The notes: a model not told the origin generated them from the letters alone. DNA of 37,742 nucleotides from Flavobacteriaceae bacterium (GCA_016744615.1 JADGEA010000014.1:1-37742), one strand, 5' to 3'; counted from the stretch's first letter, positions 1 through 8,911 are shown. Program-made: numbers and translations.

Positions 1-1
1 A

Positions 2-49
2 ATCATTTACAAATCAGATATAAGAACTTATAAAAAATCATCAAAATAG
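2..49 (+). CDS. C-terminal tail of an upstream gene (partial)
   Basis: An open frame enters from the left edge and stops with TAG at 47-49, one base before the ATG of the phosphatase gene. It encodes only about 15 residues, rich in Lys, Ser and Tyr, which is too little to identify. The tight junction with the next gene suggests the last gene of an operon leading into kdsC. In related genomes a Rossmann/DUF2520 gene often lies here, but nothing in these residues proves it, and the frame could be chance. Confidence 0.3.
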   Translation: MIYKSDIRTYKKSSK

Positions 50-50
50 T

Positions 51-578
51 ATGGAAAAAAGTTATAAAGAAATTATGCCTGATATTACAGCATTTATTTT
101 TGATGTAGATGGAGTTTTAACTGATGGAACTGTAACTCTTTTCCCTAATGGCGAATTAGTAAGAAAAATGCATACCAAAGATGGATTTGCATTGAAAACT
201 GCTGTTAATATGGGTTACCATATTTGTATTATTTCTGGCGGGAATAATCCAAGTGTAAAATCACGTTTAAGTGATCTTGGAATAAAAGACATATATCTTG
301 GCTCACACAATAAAAAAGATGATATGGAAGAATTCATCCATAAATACAAAATCAAACCAGATAATATATTGTACATGGGTGATGATATACCCGATCTTCC
401 GGTAATGAAAATGGTTGGACTTCCTGCATGCCCACTTGATGCTGTACAAGAGATACAACAAGTATCAAAATATATTTCTCAAAAAAAAGGAGGAAAAGGC
501 TGTGTAAGAGATGTTATTGAACAGGTTTTAAAAGTTCAGGACAAATGGCAATCTACTTATGATGCCAAATACTTTTAA
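51..578 (+). CDS. kdsC: KdsC-like HAD-superfamily phosphatase
   Basis: Cytoplasmic HAD-family phosphatase of 175 aa, the usual size of KdsC. KdsC removes phosphate from 3-deoxy-D-manno-octulosonate 8-phosphate to give Kdo for lipopolysaccharide. The catalytic DxD motif is at D18 and D20 (FDVDGVLTDG), the Ser of motif II lies in IISGG, and the acidic motif III is MGDDIPDLPVM. There is no cap domain, as expected for C0-type tetrameric KdsC enzymes. The gene starts with ATG one base after the stop of a possible upstream frame and ends two bases before the YihY gene, so it is probably mid-operon. A related sugar-phosphate phosphatase such as the NeuA-linked type is the main alternative. Confidence 0.85.
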   Translation: MEKSYKEIMPDITAFIFDVDGVLTDGTVTLFPNGELVRKMHTKDGFALKTAVNMGYHICIISGGNNPSVKSRLSDLGIKDIYLGSHNKKDDMEEFIHKYKIKPDNILYMGDDIPDLPVMKMVGLPACPLDAVQEIQQVSKYISQKKGGKGCVRDVIEQVLKVQDKWQSTYDAKYF

Positions 579-580
579 AA

Positions 581-1534
581 ATGAGCAAAACAAAAGAAAA
601 TCTAAAAAAGATTCCTGTTATTGGATGGATCATTCAAGCTTCTGAAAAGATCAAATTACCACGAATGGAAGGAATGAATTTATATGACTTTCTTGAAATG
701 TATATAAATGGAATTTTTAAGGGAGCTTTAACATCAAGAGCAAGTAGTATTGCTTTTAGTTTTTTTCTTGCCTTGTTTCCTTTCACCTTATTTGTGCTAA
801 CCCTGATTCCATATATCCCAATAGAAAACTTTCAGGATAATTTCACAAATTTCATACTTCAAAGCATGCCTTCAGAAGAAGCTGCTCAGGCAATAAATTC
901 TGTGATAAATGATATTGCCAAAAACAAATATGGAGAATTGTTATCTTTTGGACTTTTACTCTCTATGATGCTGATGACCAATGGAGTAAATGCTATTTTT
1001 AGTGGATTTGAATACACATATCATCAAATTGAAACTCGTACAGTTGTACGACAATATCTTGTTTCACTTATCGTATCACTTCTACTAGTTGTTCTATTGC
1101 TTTTTACTGTAAGCATTATTGTGTTTTTAGGATTGGTTATAAACAATTTAAATAAAAAAGGAATTGTAACAAACGCTGTAGGATGGGTTCGATCGGCTCA
1201 ATATCTGATCATGATTATCATGGTTTTTACCAGTGTTTCTATTCTTTTTTACTTTGGAACAAAAGAAGGAAAAAAAACTTCATTTTTTTCTATGGGTACC
1301 ATATTTACAACTATTTTTTTTATTATTGACTTTATAATTTTTGGAATTTACCTTAGTAGATTTGGACAATACAACAAGCTTTATGGTTCCATTGGTACAG
1401 TAATGGTTATCATGCTTTTTATTTGGTTGAACTCCATTATTTTACTTTTAGGATTTGAGTTGAATACAAGTATTACCCGACTGCATAAAAAAAGAGTTGA
1501 AAATCAACTCTTAAAGAAACTCTACAAGGATTAG
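581..1534 (+). CDS. YihY/virulence factor BrkB family inner-membrane protein
   Basis: Integral inner-membrane protein of 317 aa with about six hydrophobic segments. The family signature appears near residues 45-75, where SRASSIAFSFFLALFPF matches the conserved A-x-x-x-A-F-x-x-x-L-A-L-x-P segment of YihY/BrkB proteins (once wrongly called RNase BN). The C terminus is basic and cytoplasmic. The biochemical role of the family is unsettled. It lies two bases after the KdsC-like gene, so the two are probably cotranscribed. It ends convergently with the small barrel-like gene, with only 22 bases between and no clear terminator. Confidence 0.85.
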   Translation: MSKTKENLKKIPVIGWIIQASEKIKLPRMEGMNLYDFLEMYINGIFKGALTSRASSIAFSFFLALFPFTLFVLTLIPYIPIENFQDNFTNFILQSMPSEEAAQAINSVINDIAKNKYGELLSFGLLLSMMLMTNGVNAIFSGFEYTYHQIETRTVVRQYLVSLIVSLLLVVLLLFTVSIIVFLGLVINNLNKKGIVTNAVGWVRSAQYLIMIIMVFTSVSILFYFGTKEGKKTSFFSMGTIFTTIFFIIDFIIFGIYLSRFGQYNKLYGSIGTVMVIMLFIWLNSIILLLGFELNTSITRLHKKRVENQLLKKLYKD

Positions 1535-1556
1535 TAATAATTTCACTTAAAACAAA

Positions 1557-1991
1557 TTAAAAAGCATAACGTACATTGAGTCCGAAACCATTCCAGTGAA
1601 AATTTGTACTACCTATTACAATTATGGAAGGCCTGTAATCTAATCCTATAACAATTGGGATGCTATCAAACCTATATTCAAACCCTGCTTCTCCGGTTGC
1701 TCCCATTTCAAAGTCGCTATAAAAAAGAGTAACAACACCTATGCCTACATAATAATACATTTTAGATGATGCTGATATAGGGCTATATATAAAATCATAA
1801 ATAATATCTACTCCTACTCCATCACCAAAAGAAATATCGGTATGTAATCTACTAGTTTTAAAATTCAGAACTCCATCAATTGCGATATTATTACCAGTCA
1901 TTTCCCCAAAACGCAATCCCAATTCCTGTGCACTTACTGAATTAAAAAAAGAAATGATGACACCAATTAAAAAGAATTTTTTCATCTGCAT
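1557..1991 (-). CDS. Small secreted beta-barrel-like protein, function unknown
   Basis: 144 aa with an N-terminal signal peptide (MKKFFLIGVIISFF, cleavage likely after SVSA). The mature part alternates polar and hydrophobic residues and ends in an aromatic (RYAF), the pattern of a small outer-membrane beta-barrel. I do not recognise a named family. Two starts are possible: ATG at 1991 or the in-frame ATG at 1985, which gives the more usual MKK signal start. A TAnnTTTG promoter element at 2002-2009 on this strand sits only 11 bases before the first ATG. The gene lies downstream of cbiB on the same strand with its own promoter-like element, so it is probably not part of the B12 operon. Confidence 0.6.
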   Translation of the reverse strand: MQMKKFFLIGVIISFFNSVSAQELGLRFGEMTGNNIAIDGVLNFKTSRLHTDISFGDGVGVDIIYDFIYSPISASSKMYYYVGIGVVTLFYSDFEMGATGEAGFEYRFDSIPIVIGLDYRPSIIVIGSTNFHWNGFGLNVRYAF

Positions 1992-2001
1992 AAGTTTGTA
2001 T

Positions 2002-2009
2002 CAAATGTA
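2002..2009 (-). promoter_or_regulatory. Putative -7 promoter element (TAnnTTTG) for the barrel-like gene
   Basis: Read on the minus strand this is TACATTTG, an exact match to the Bacteroidota -7 consensus TAnnTTTG. No good TTTG -33 element lies at the usual 17-21 base spacing, so the assignment rests on one box. The predicted transcript would begin a few bases from the start codon. Confidence 0.4.
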
Positions 2010-2047
2010 TTCAATTTTCAATTATAAATATCATTTTAAAACAATAA

Positions 2048-2980
2048 TCATTTTGTAAAGCACAATAATAAAAGAACCAAACACACAAACATAAAAGCTT
2101 CTAAACAGTTGATTAAAGCTGTTTTATAGATGTCTTTTTTTGAGACAACACGATCATTTTCTCCTATCAAAGGTTTTTCTATCCATTTTCCATGATACTT
2201 ATTTGCACCTCCAAACTGACAATTGAGAATACCTGCCAAAGCCGCTTCCGGGTAACCGGCATTAGGACTAGAATGTTGATTACCAAATTTTAATATAAAA
2301 GTAGCTCCTCTCCAGCTAAAAGTAATAATGACCATTAATAGGGCTGTAATTCGAGCAGGAATAAAATTAACCAAGTCATCTAATTTTGCTGCAAAAAAAC
2401 CAAAATCCTTATATCTATCGCTTTTATAACCTATCATTGAATCTAAAGTATTTATCATTTTATACACAAACATTAAAGGAATACCTCCAATTGCATAATA
2501 AAAAATAGGAGCAATAACACCATCACTTAAATTCTCTGATAATGTTTCTAATACTGATTTTCTGATTTGATTCTCTGACAATTCGGATGTATCCCTACCA
2601 ACTATAAAACCAACTTGTTTTCTTCCTGCCTCTACCCCTTCTCTACTCAGTTTTTTTTCAACTTTTAAAGCTTCTGTTATTAAACTTCTATTTGCTAGTC
2701 CGTAAAAAACAAAAATTATTGTAAGTGTATAATAAAAATATTTATTGAATTTTGAGAATTCTATTAAATAATAAAATGCCAAATAAGTAATAACCACCAA
2801 AAAAATAGTAGTAAAAGTACCTTTGATCTTTCTGTTCTTACCTGAATTAAATCGTTGCTCAAAAAAGGAAATAGCTTTACCAAACCACCTTATTGGATGT
2901 GGAAGCCAAAGAGGATCTCCCAAAACTGAATCCAGAATAAAACCTAAAACCAATGGTACTGCTATCAAATAAAACTCCAT
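2048..2980 (-). CDS. cbiB: Adenosylcobinamide-phosphate synthase CbiB
   Basis: Inner-membrane enzyme of 310 aa that attaches (R)-1-amino-2-propanol O-2-phosphate, or ethanolamine phosphate, to adenosylcobyric acid, closing the cobinamide side chain. Family hallmarks visible are the N-terminal D-x-x-L-G-D-P-x-x-x-P-H-P-I-R-x-x-G stretch (residues 17-35), LSENLSDGVIAPIFYY near 147-162, SMIGYKSDRYKDFG near 180-195 and SPNAGYPEAALAG near 237-250. Several hydrophobic helices surround these. Its ATG overlaps the last base of the stop of the CobD-like gene upstream, so translation is probably coupled. It is the last gene of the minus-strand btuB-to-cbiB run. In some nomenclatures the same protein is called CobD. 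Confidence 0.93.
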   Translation of the reverse strand: MEFYLIAVPLVLGFILDSVLGDPLWLPHPIRWFGKAISFFEQRFNSGKNRKIKGTFTTIFLVVITYLAFYYLIEFSKFNKYFYYTLTIIFVFYGLANRSLITEALKVEKKLSREGVEAGRKQVGFIVGRDTSELSENQIRKSVLETLSENLSDGVIAPIFYYAIGGIPLMFVYKMINTLDSMIGYKSDRYKDFGFFAAKLDDLVNFIPARITALLMVIITFSWRGATFILKFGNQHSSPNAGYPEAALAGILNCQFGGANKYHGKWIEKPLIGENDRVVSKKDIYKTALINCLEAFMFVCLVLLLLCFTK

Positions 2981-4011
2981 TATTTAGATGTATTTATCCA
3001 TTCTTCGATAGCGTTAATTAGAAGTTTATTAAATCTGAATTCTTGAATAGAAATTCTGAAATAGGATGTATCCAGTCCTTTAAAATTTGAAGCATCACGA
3101 ATAAGTAATCCATGTTTCTCAATTAAATACTGTTTCAAATCACCAGCCTTTCCTTTTTTTAATCGAAGAAGAAAATAATTACATTCCGATTTCTTCACCT
3201 CTAATCCTGAAATATTTTTCAATGATTTTTGAAAAGCTTTGCTTTCTGAAACTAAAATTTCTATATCAGGCAATAGTCTATTATAATCGGCAAGAATAAA
3301 ATTACCAGCTTCAATCGCTAGATTATTTACACTCCAAGGCATTTTAATTAAATATAATTTATCAATTATTTTTTTTGATGCTAATAGATAACCTAGTCTG
3401 ATTCCCGGAATAGCGAATGCTTTGGTTAAGGAATGAATTATAATCAGATTATCAAATTCATTGAGTAAACTTACAATAGATTCAGATCCATCACACAGTT
3501 CTTTATAAGCCTCATCTATTACAAAAATAATATTTGGATTTTTATCACATAATTCTCTTATTGTTTTTTTTGAAGTTATTGTACCATCGGGATTATTAGG
3601 ATTTCCTAACCAAAACAAAGCATTTGATTTTAAGGTAACATTTTTATTAAAATCTTTGATATCTAAATAATGTAAGTGATGATCATAAACTTTACAAGCA
3701 TCTTCATATTCAGAAAATGACGGATAAACAATAAAACTATCATATCCTTTAAATACTTGAGCCACTAAATAAAAAGCCTCCGTAGCTCCATTGGCAACCA
3801 ATACATTGCCATCTTTTAAATTATATTTTTGAGCAATTTTTTTGGATAAGCTCCCGGCATCAGGTTCAGGATAATGAATAATACTTTTTAATTTACTCTT
3901 CAAATGTTTAATTAGTTTTGACGATACTCCTTTGTACCAAACATTTGAGCTAAAATCTGCAATTATTCCCTGCTTGTACCTATATAAATCGCTTCCGTGT
4001 CCTGATATCAT
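2980..4011 (-). CDS. cobD: PLP-dependent threonine-phosphate decarboxylase CobD-like
   Basis: 343-aa fold-type I aminotransferase-like enzyme. CobD decarboxylates L-threonine O-3-phosphate to the aminopropanol phosphate used by CbiB, its direct neighbour. Visible motifs are GNPNNPDG (136-143), the PLP-ring Asp in VIDEAY (D166), and the Schiff-base Lys in SLTKAFAIPGIRLGY (K197), with an Arg-containing FRIS motif near the C terminus. By sequence alone it could be a histidinol-phosphate aminotransferase paralogue. The position between cobQ and cbiB, with single-base stop/start overlaps on both sides, argues strongly for the cobalamin role. Confidence 0.85.
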   Translation of the reverse strand: MISGHGSDLYRYKQGIIADFSSNVWYKGVSSKLIKHLKSKLKSIIHYPEPDAGSLSKKIAQKYNLKDGNVLVANGATEAFYLVAQVFKGYDSFIVYPSFSEYEDACKVYDHHLHYLDIKDFNKNVTLKSNALFWLGNPNNPDGTITSKKTIRELCDKNPNIIFVIDEAYKELCDGSESIVSLLNEFDNLIIIHSLTKAFAIPGIRLGYLLASKKIIDKLYLIKMPWSVNNLAIEAGNFILADYNRLLPDIEILVSESKAFQKSLKNISGLEVKKSECNYFLLRLKKGKAGDLKQYLIEKHGLLIRDASNFKGLDTSYFRISIQEFRFNKLLINAIEEWINTSK

Positions 4012-5489
4012 TATCTCTTAAGGGTTTTGTATATATAATCCATATCTGTACTATTTCTAATTAAATCTGCCAATTTATTATATTGCTCTTCTTTAAATTT
4101 ATACACATCAAAATCAAGAACAATATTTAATCCTGCACTTTTTACAATTTCTTGGATTATAAATATATTATCAAAAATTCCGTGAATATAGGTCCCCCAT
4201 GTTTTATTATTTAAAAAACAACCATCATCAACCCCTTTAGATGTTTCACATAAGGAATTAGCATTCAACCTATTATTAAAAACTGTTTTTCCCATATGAA
4301 TTTCGTAACCTTTTCCAATCGCCTTCATCTTTTTAAAAGTAAAACTACACTGTTCTGTAATTTTTTCTTTAGTCAATATAGTTTTTACAGGAAGAATCCC
4401 TAAACCAGGTATTGTTTCAATAGAACCTTCCACATGATGGGGATCATTAATTTCGGTTCCCATCATTTGAAACCCTCCGCAAATTCCATAAACAGATTTT
4501 CCATTTTCATGAGCAGTAATTATAGCTTTTGCTAGACCCGTTTTCCGTAAATATAATAAATCGTGAATTGTATTTTTAGAACCTGGAATTATTACAATAT
4601 CTGCATTTAAAATATCATCAATCTCATGGGTATAAAAAAGATGAACTTCGGGTACTCGTTCCAACACATTGAAATCAGTAAAATTTGACATATGCTTTAG
4701 TAGCACAACTACAATATTAGTTTTATTACTTAAGCTTTTTCCATGCTTTTTATCTAAAACTACCGAATCTTCATCTTCAATAAAAATATCTCGATAATAA
4801 GGAATTACTGAAACAACCGGAATTCCGGTTAACTCTTCCAATATTTTTCTTCCATCATCAAATAGCTTAATATCTCCCCTAAATTTATTAATTATAATAC
4901 CTTTTATTAATTGTCTTTCCTTTACAGGAAGTAATTTAAGTGTTCCATAAATACTACCAAAAACACCACCTTTATCAATATCTGCAATTAAAAAAGTTGC
5001 AGCATTTGTAGCCAAAGCAACGCGCATATTTACAATATCTTTTTCCCAAAGATTTACCTCTGATATGCTTCCTGCTCCTTCTATAACAATAGGATTATAC
5101 TGATTATCTAACTTTTTAAAAGATTTTATTACCTCTTCAAAAAGTACATTTCTATCTGTATCTAAAAAATATTCTGATGCCGTTTGATTTCCTACAGGCT
5201 TTCCATTTAAAATAACCTGAGCAGATTGATCGGATGTTGGCTTTAATAAAACAGGGTTCATTTCTACTTTACAATCAATTCCACAGGCTTCTGCCTGTAC
5301 CGCTTGCGCTCTACCAATTTCTAAACCATCAGGAGTTGCATAACTGTTAAGCGACATATTTTGTGCTTTAAAAGGCGCTGGTTTTAATCCATCTTGTAAA
5401 AAAATTCTACAAAATGCAGCATTAATTACAGATTTTCCAACATCAGAACCTGTACCAACAAACATAATTGGTCGCAATTTATTATTCAT
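4011..5489 (-). CDS. cobQ: Cobyric acid synthase CobQ/CbiP
   Basis: 492-aa cytoplasmic amidotransferase that amidates side chains b, d, e and g of adenosylcobyrinic acid a,c-diamide with glutamine and ATP. The N-terminal dethiobiotin-synthetase-like ATPase has the P-loop GTGSDVGKS (12-20) and EGAGSISEVNL (137-147). The C-terminal class I glutamine amidotransferase has its nucleophile C337 in GICGGFQMMG and a His in YIHGIF (H436). The length is normal. It is separated from the BtuG-like gene by 92 bases that hold a strong terminator-like hairpin, and I see no second riboswitch or clear promoter there. It overlaps the next gene (cobD) by one base. Confidence 0.95.
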   Translation of the reverse strand: MNNKLRPIMFVGTGSDVGKSVINAAFCRIFLQDGLKPAPFKAQNMSLNSYATPDGLEIGRAQAVQAEACGIDCKVEMNPVLLKPTSDQSAQVILNGKPVGNQTASEYFLDTDRNVLFEEVIKSFKKLDNQYNPIVIEGAGSISEVNLWEKDIVNMRVALATNAATFLIADIDKGGVFGSIYGTLKLLPVKERQLIKGIIINKFRGDIKLFDDGRKILEELTGIPVVSVIPYYRDIFIEDEDSVVLDKKHGKSLSNKTNIVVVLLKHMSNFTDFNVLERVPEVHLFYTHEIDDILNADIVIIPGSKNTIHDLLYLRKTGLAKAIITAHENGKSVYGICGGFQMMGTEINDPHHVEGSIETIPGLGILPVKTILTKEKITEQCSFTFKKMKAIGKGYEIHMGKTVFNNRLNANSLCETSKGVDDGCFLNNKTWGTYIHGIFDNIFIIQEIVKSAGLNIVLDFDVYKFKEEQYNKLADLIRNSTDMDYIYKTLKR

Positions 5490-5510
5490 AAAATGAATAT
5501 TTTCTTAAGA

Positions 5511-5562
5511 AAAAAAGACCCTTTATTATGTTTTTTTTAAACAATAATGAAAGAGCCTTTTT
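5511..5562 (-). terminator. Rho-independent terminator or attenuator between btuG-like gene and cobQ
   Basis: On the minus strand an arm at 5562-5542 pairs with an arm at 5530-5511, followed by a run of U. The lower stem is about 13 pairs and holds two G.U pairs that would be A.C mismatches in the opposite transcript, so the hairpin is stable only in minus-strand RNA. A bulged C is followed by about five more A-U pairs. It lies after the BtuG-like stop codon and about 20 bases before cobQ, so it may reduce rather than abolish expression of cobQ-cobD-cbiB. Confidence 0.75.
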
Positions 5563-5581
5563 AAATTATTATTTCTGTTTT

Positions 5582-6673
5582 TTACTTTTCTACATCGTAA
5601 AAAAGAACATGGTTTGGTCCAGGACCTGTTGTTTTTTCATTCAATAATACACCATTTGAAGAGTGAATTTTTAATGTGCCTGGTAAACTTGTATCTGGTG
5701 CTACCAAAACATAAATATCATCATTATCAGGGTTAACATTAAAACCATAATAATTTTCACCAGTAATCAATGCACTTGTTCCAATTGACTTATTTGCAAC
5801 ATCTATAGCATAAATTGTAGTTGCTGTACCTGGCCATGATTCAGCACCCATTGCATAAATAGTTTTTTTATCTGATGTAATATCTATCCAACCATCACTA
5901 CCCATTTCTGGAAAATTCACTTCGCCTATTACTTTATTTGTTTTAGAATTGATAATAGATAAGCCTAATTTATCTGAAGGAAATGGAGTGGAATATTTAC
6001 TTACCGTAGATACCCATATGTTTCCGCTATCATCTGCTACAAATTGTTGAGGAACAGCAGAAACCTCTATATAACTAATAACCTCTGTAGCAAGATTAAT
6101 AACTGCTACTTTATTCACATTACTTAATGCTACAAATAATTTATTATCTGAAACAATAACACCTTCTGGACCACCTGGTAAAGCAATTTTAGTAATTGTA
6201 TTTGAAGAAAGATCCATTTTTGCGATATATGAATTTGCCATTACACTCCAGTCATTAACTTCACCCCAACAAGAAATATAAGCCGTATTACCAGTTGCTG
6301 CAAAATAGCGAGGTTTTGTAATATCTTCTGAAATTGGATTTATGGAAGCTACTAAAGTTCCTGCATCTATAACATCTATTTTATCTCCTGCATTTGACAT
6401 TAAATAAGCGACATCATTATAAATAGACATAGATTGAATGTTAGACGTAAAATCCACATTATTTGCTGTTTTATATCCATTTTGGCTTATCGTATTCGTC
6501 TCAATATCGTAAACACTAATTTCGCCATTACCTTTGGCATAACCTCCATAGTTTACTACATATGCCACTTTATTATACTCTTTTTTATCATCAGGACCAT
6601 CATCAGACGAGCATGATACAAATACGGTAGATAACAATAATACCGATAAAATAATTTTTTTAATAGAATTCAT
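5582..6673 (-). CDS. btuG: BtuG-like surface lipoprotein beta-propeller (DUF5074/YncE-like)
   Basis: 363-aa lipoprotein. The signal peptide ends in a lipobox with C21, followed by SSDDGPDD, the Ser/Asp-rich surface-export pattern of Bacteroidota lipoproteins. The rest is made of repeated propeller-like blades (for example VAYVVNYGG, DVAYLMSNAGDKIDVID, KLFVALSNVNKVAVINL, TIYAIDVANK). BtuG of Bacteroides is a propeller lipoprotein that binds cobalamin very tightly on the cell surface and caps BtuB. The gene lies 17 bases after the BtuB-like receptor gene and is therefore under riboswitch 1, which supports that role. The exact ligand is inferred, since propeller lipoproteins of other function are common. 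Confidence 0.8.
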   Translation of the reverse strand: MNSIKKIILSVLLLSTVFVSCSSDDGPDDKKEYNKVAYVVNYGGYAKGNGEISVYDIETNTISQNGYKTANNVDFTSNIQSMSIYNDVAYLMSNAGDKIDVIDAGTLVASINPISEDITKPRYFAATGNTAYISCWGEVNDWSVMANSYIAKMDLSSNTITKIALPGGPEGVIVSDNKLFVALSNVNKVAVINLATEVISYIEVSAVPQQFVADDSGNIWVSTVSKYSTPFPSDKLGLSIINSKTNKVIGEVNFPEMGSDGWIDITSDKKTIYAMGAESWPGTATTIYAIDVANKSIGTSALITGENYYGFNVNPDNDDIYVLVAPDTSLPGTLKIHSSNGVLLNEKTTGPGPNHVLFYDVEK

Positions 6674-6690
6674 TTTTTAATGGTTTTAGA

Positions 6691-8631
6691 TTACTTATAT
6701 AAATATTTTAAACTTAGATTAAAATTTGTACCAGGCATCGCATAATATGCTTGATTTTGATAGGCTTTATTAAATAGATTATTGATATTTAAATTTATAG
6801 AAAAGATGTTTTTCTTTAAATTAAAGTTTTTTATAATAGATGCATTTGCTAAAAAGTACCCTTCTAATATTTCTCTACTTTCTGTAAACCTCTCTCCAGT
6901 ATATGAGCCAGATAGGTTAAAATACCAACTATCATAACCTACTGTTGTATACAGGTTTGCAATGTGCTTTGGTGTATAAAATAGTTGCTCTCTTTCTGAA
7001 AAATTAAAATTCCAAAAATCATCTACACTAGAAACATTGGTTAGGCTATACCTTATTCCCCAACTTAAATTTACATTTCTAATTTTAAACGTATTGTCAA
7101 AATCTAATTCAACGCCTATACTTTGTGCCTCTGTTATATTTTGTGGTCGCCACATAGTACCATCATTAGGTGGTGGCAAGGAATTAGTAACAGGGATCCA
7201 TTGAATCCAATTATCAATATTCAGAACAAATGCTGTAAAACCAAAATTAAGAGTATTTTTATTCCCTTTTATACTGTATTTAGAACCTATTTCATAATTC
7301 ATTCCATTTTCAGGAAGAATATCTGGGTTTCCATTCGGATACCAGAAACGATCATTAAATGATGGTATTTTAAAACTTTTGGAAACCGATACACTAGCAT
7401 TAATCTTTTTTTCATTTGTTTCAATTATTCTGTAATCAAAACCTATAGATGGAGCAAACTGATTTGCATAATCAATTACAACAGTTTCTCTAAGATTTAC
7501 CGCCATGGTCAAACTTTGTATTATTTTTAATTTATAGGAAGTATAAAAATCAAATCTATCTTCTTTGATGTCTTCTTTGTATGCATAAACATCTGATGTT
7601 AAATGAGAGTAGTTCATCCCTACATTAAAATTTCCAGAAAGAAAATTAGAGTTATAATAGTTAAAATCACCTGTAATTGTTTGTGTTGATATGGTTTCAT
7701 CATAATTATTATCATACAATTGATAATCATATACATAACCGAAGCCTGTTGTAAACTTATGCTTTCCGGAATTGTAATTTAAACCTGTAGTTATTCTTAA
7801 ATTATTATTTTCAATCTCCTTATAATCTGCTCCATAATAGTTTTCAGACATATTTGGCTGTACTTCATGCCAATTATTTTGATACCATTGTTTTGTATAA
7901 AAGAAAAGTTTATCGGTTATTTTAAAATTAAATATTTGAAGTATTCCATAGTTTTTTATGGCTGTATTTTTTTGTTTATCATCTATAAATTCATCTTTCT
8001 CAAAGTCTTTTGCGGCTATATTTAAAAATGAAAATTCGTTTTCTTTTTGTTGATAAAATGCTTTAATAGAATACTGTATTTTATTATTGCTATATCCTAA
8101 TTTTAATCCTGTAAAGTACGAACCAAAACTTCCAAAATCTTGTTGCAACTCTGTACTAAACCCTTTATTCAATTCTAATTTATTATTCAATTGAATGCTT
8201 CCTCCAATGGCATCGGTACCATAAAGTGAACTTGAACTTCCAAACTGCACTTTAACCTCATCAAATAAAAACATGGGTATATTTGACATGTTTGAATGGC
8301 CAAGAGTAAGTGAATTTATATTAATGCCGTCAAACATAATTGCAGTATGATCAGGGCTCGTACCTCTAAATCGGATGGTTGATAAACCACCTGCATCTTG
8401 TTTTATATAGATAGGCAAATAGCGATTTATCATATCGGTTAAACTACCACCAGATACGGTGTTTAGCTTTATTGAATCCATTGCTTCAATTTTACTACCT
8501 ACAAGAAATTTTTGTTTTCTTACAGTCAGTTCGATATCATCTAACAAAACAATCGTATCTATTGTTTGCCCTATGATTGTGAAATGCATAAAAAACACAA
8601 ATCCCAGAAATGTAAATCTTTTTAATAACAT
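6691..8631 (-). CDS. btuB: TonB-dependent outer-membrane cobalamin receptor, BtuB-like
   Basis: 646 aa, close to the usual length of BtuB. It has a signal peptide (cleavage near residue 22, before QTIDT), a plug domain with the typical IRFRGTSPDHTAIMFDGININ and YGTDAIGGSIQLNN segments, and a long 22-strand barrel region ending in an aromatic-rich strand (NFNLSLKYLYK). It takes corrinoids across the outer membrane using TonB energy. The start codon lies about 15 bases after the riboswitch 1 element and nothing else separates them, which fits control of translation initiation by B12. No carboxypeptidase-like or signalling N-terminal domain is present, so it is a plain transporter. Confidence 0.9.
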   Translation of the reverse strand: MLLKRFTFLGFVFFMHFTIIGQTIDTIVLLDDIELTVRKQKFLVGSKIEAMDSIKLNTVSGGSLTDMINRYLPIYIKQDAGGLSTIRFRGTSPDHTAIMFDGININSLTLGHSNMSNIPMFLFDEVKVQFGSSSSLYGTDAIGGSIQLNNKLELNKGFSTELQQDFGSFGSYFTGLKLGYSNNKIQYSIKAFYQQKENEFSFLNIAAKDFEKDEFIDDKQKNTAIKNYGILQIFNFKITDKLFFYTKQWYQNNWHEVQPNMSENYYGADYKEIENNNLRITTGLNYNSGKHKFTTGFGYVYDYQLYDNNYDETISTQTITGDFNYYNSNFLSGNFNVGMNYSHLTSDVYAYKEDIKEDRFDFYTSYKLKIIQSLTMAVNLRETVVIDYANQFAPSIGFDYRIIETNEKKINASVSVSKSFKIPSFNDRFWYPNGNPDILPENGMNYEIGSKYSIKGNKNTLNFGFTAFVLNIDNWIQWIPVTNSLPPPNDGTMWRPQNITEAQSIGVELDFDNTFKIRNVNLSWGIRYSLTNVSSVDDFWNFNFSEREQLFYTPKHIANLYTTVGYDSWYFNLSGSYTGERFTESREILEGYFLANASIIKNFNLKKNIFSINLNINNLFNKAYQNQAYYAMPGTNFNLSLKYLYK

Positions 8632-8644
8632 TATATATTTTGTT

Positions 8645-8835
8645 TAACCCGAACGTGTTTTCTGGCAGGTCTTCTGGCTCACCTTACTTTTTCATGCCTT
8701 CCCATCTTTAAATTAAGATAGTGGCGAAGATTGAAAAAGCTTTTTTAAGGCTTACAGCTACGGGTATAGCTCCGGTTTTGCACCGGATTCCCTTTTAATT
8801 CCGATTTAATATTAAATACGGAAAACCAAATTCAT
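8645..8835 (-). promoter_or_regulatory. Cobalamin riboswitch 1 (upstream of btuB)
   Basis: Read on the minus strand the region contains, in order, GGGAA, GGTGCAAAACC, the B12-box-like CCGTAGCTGTAA, GCCACT, GGGAAGGC and the 3' hallmark AGCCAGAAGACCTGCC (8679-8664). This is the conserved order of the AdoCbl-family aptamer. The loop sequence ACCCG (minus, 8765-8761) can pair with CGGGT (minus, 8651-8647) just after the aptamer, the expected kissing-loop contact. The btuB start codon follows closely, so ligand binding probably hides the ribosome entry region. It controls btuB and the BtuG-like gene, and by read-through possibly cobQ-cobD-cbiB. Confidence 0.95.
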
Positions 8836-8837
8836 TG

Positions 8838-8868
8838 CAAAACTAAAACATTTATTTATTGTAGCAAA
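8838..8868 (-). promoter_or_regulatory. Promoter for riboswitch 1 / btuB
   Basis: On the minus strand TTTG (8868-8865) and TAGTTTTG (8845-8838) are separated by exactly 19 bases, matching the Bacteroidota primary-sigma consensus TTTG-N19-TAnnTTTG. Transcription would start near 8831, directly in front of the riboswitch aptamer. This is one of the two best two-box promoters in the window. Confidence 0.8.
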
Positions 8869-8911
8869 GTTAATTTTACTAAAAAAGAAAATAATAATTT
8901 TAATGAGCTTA

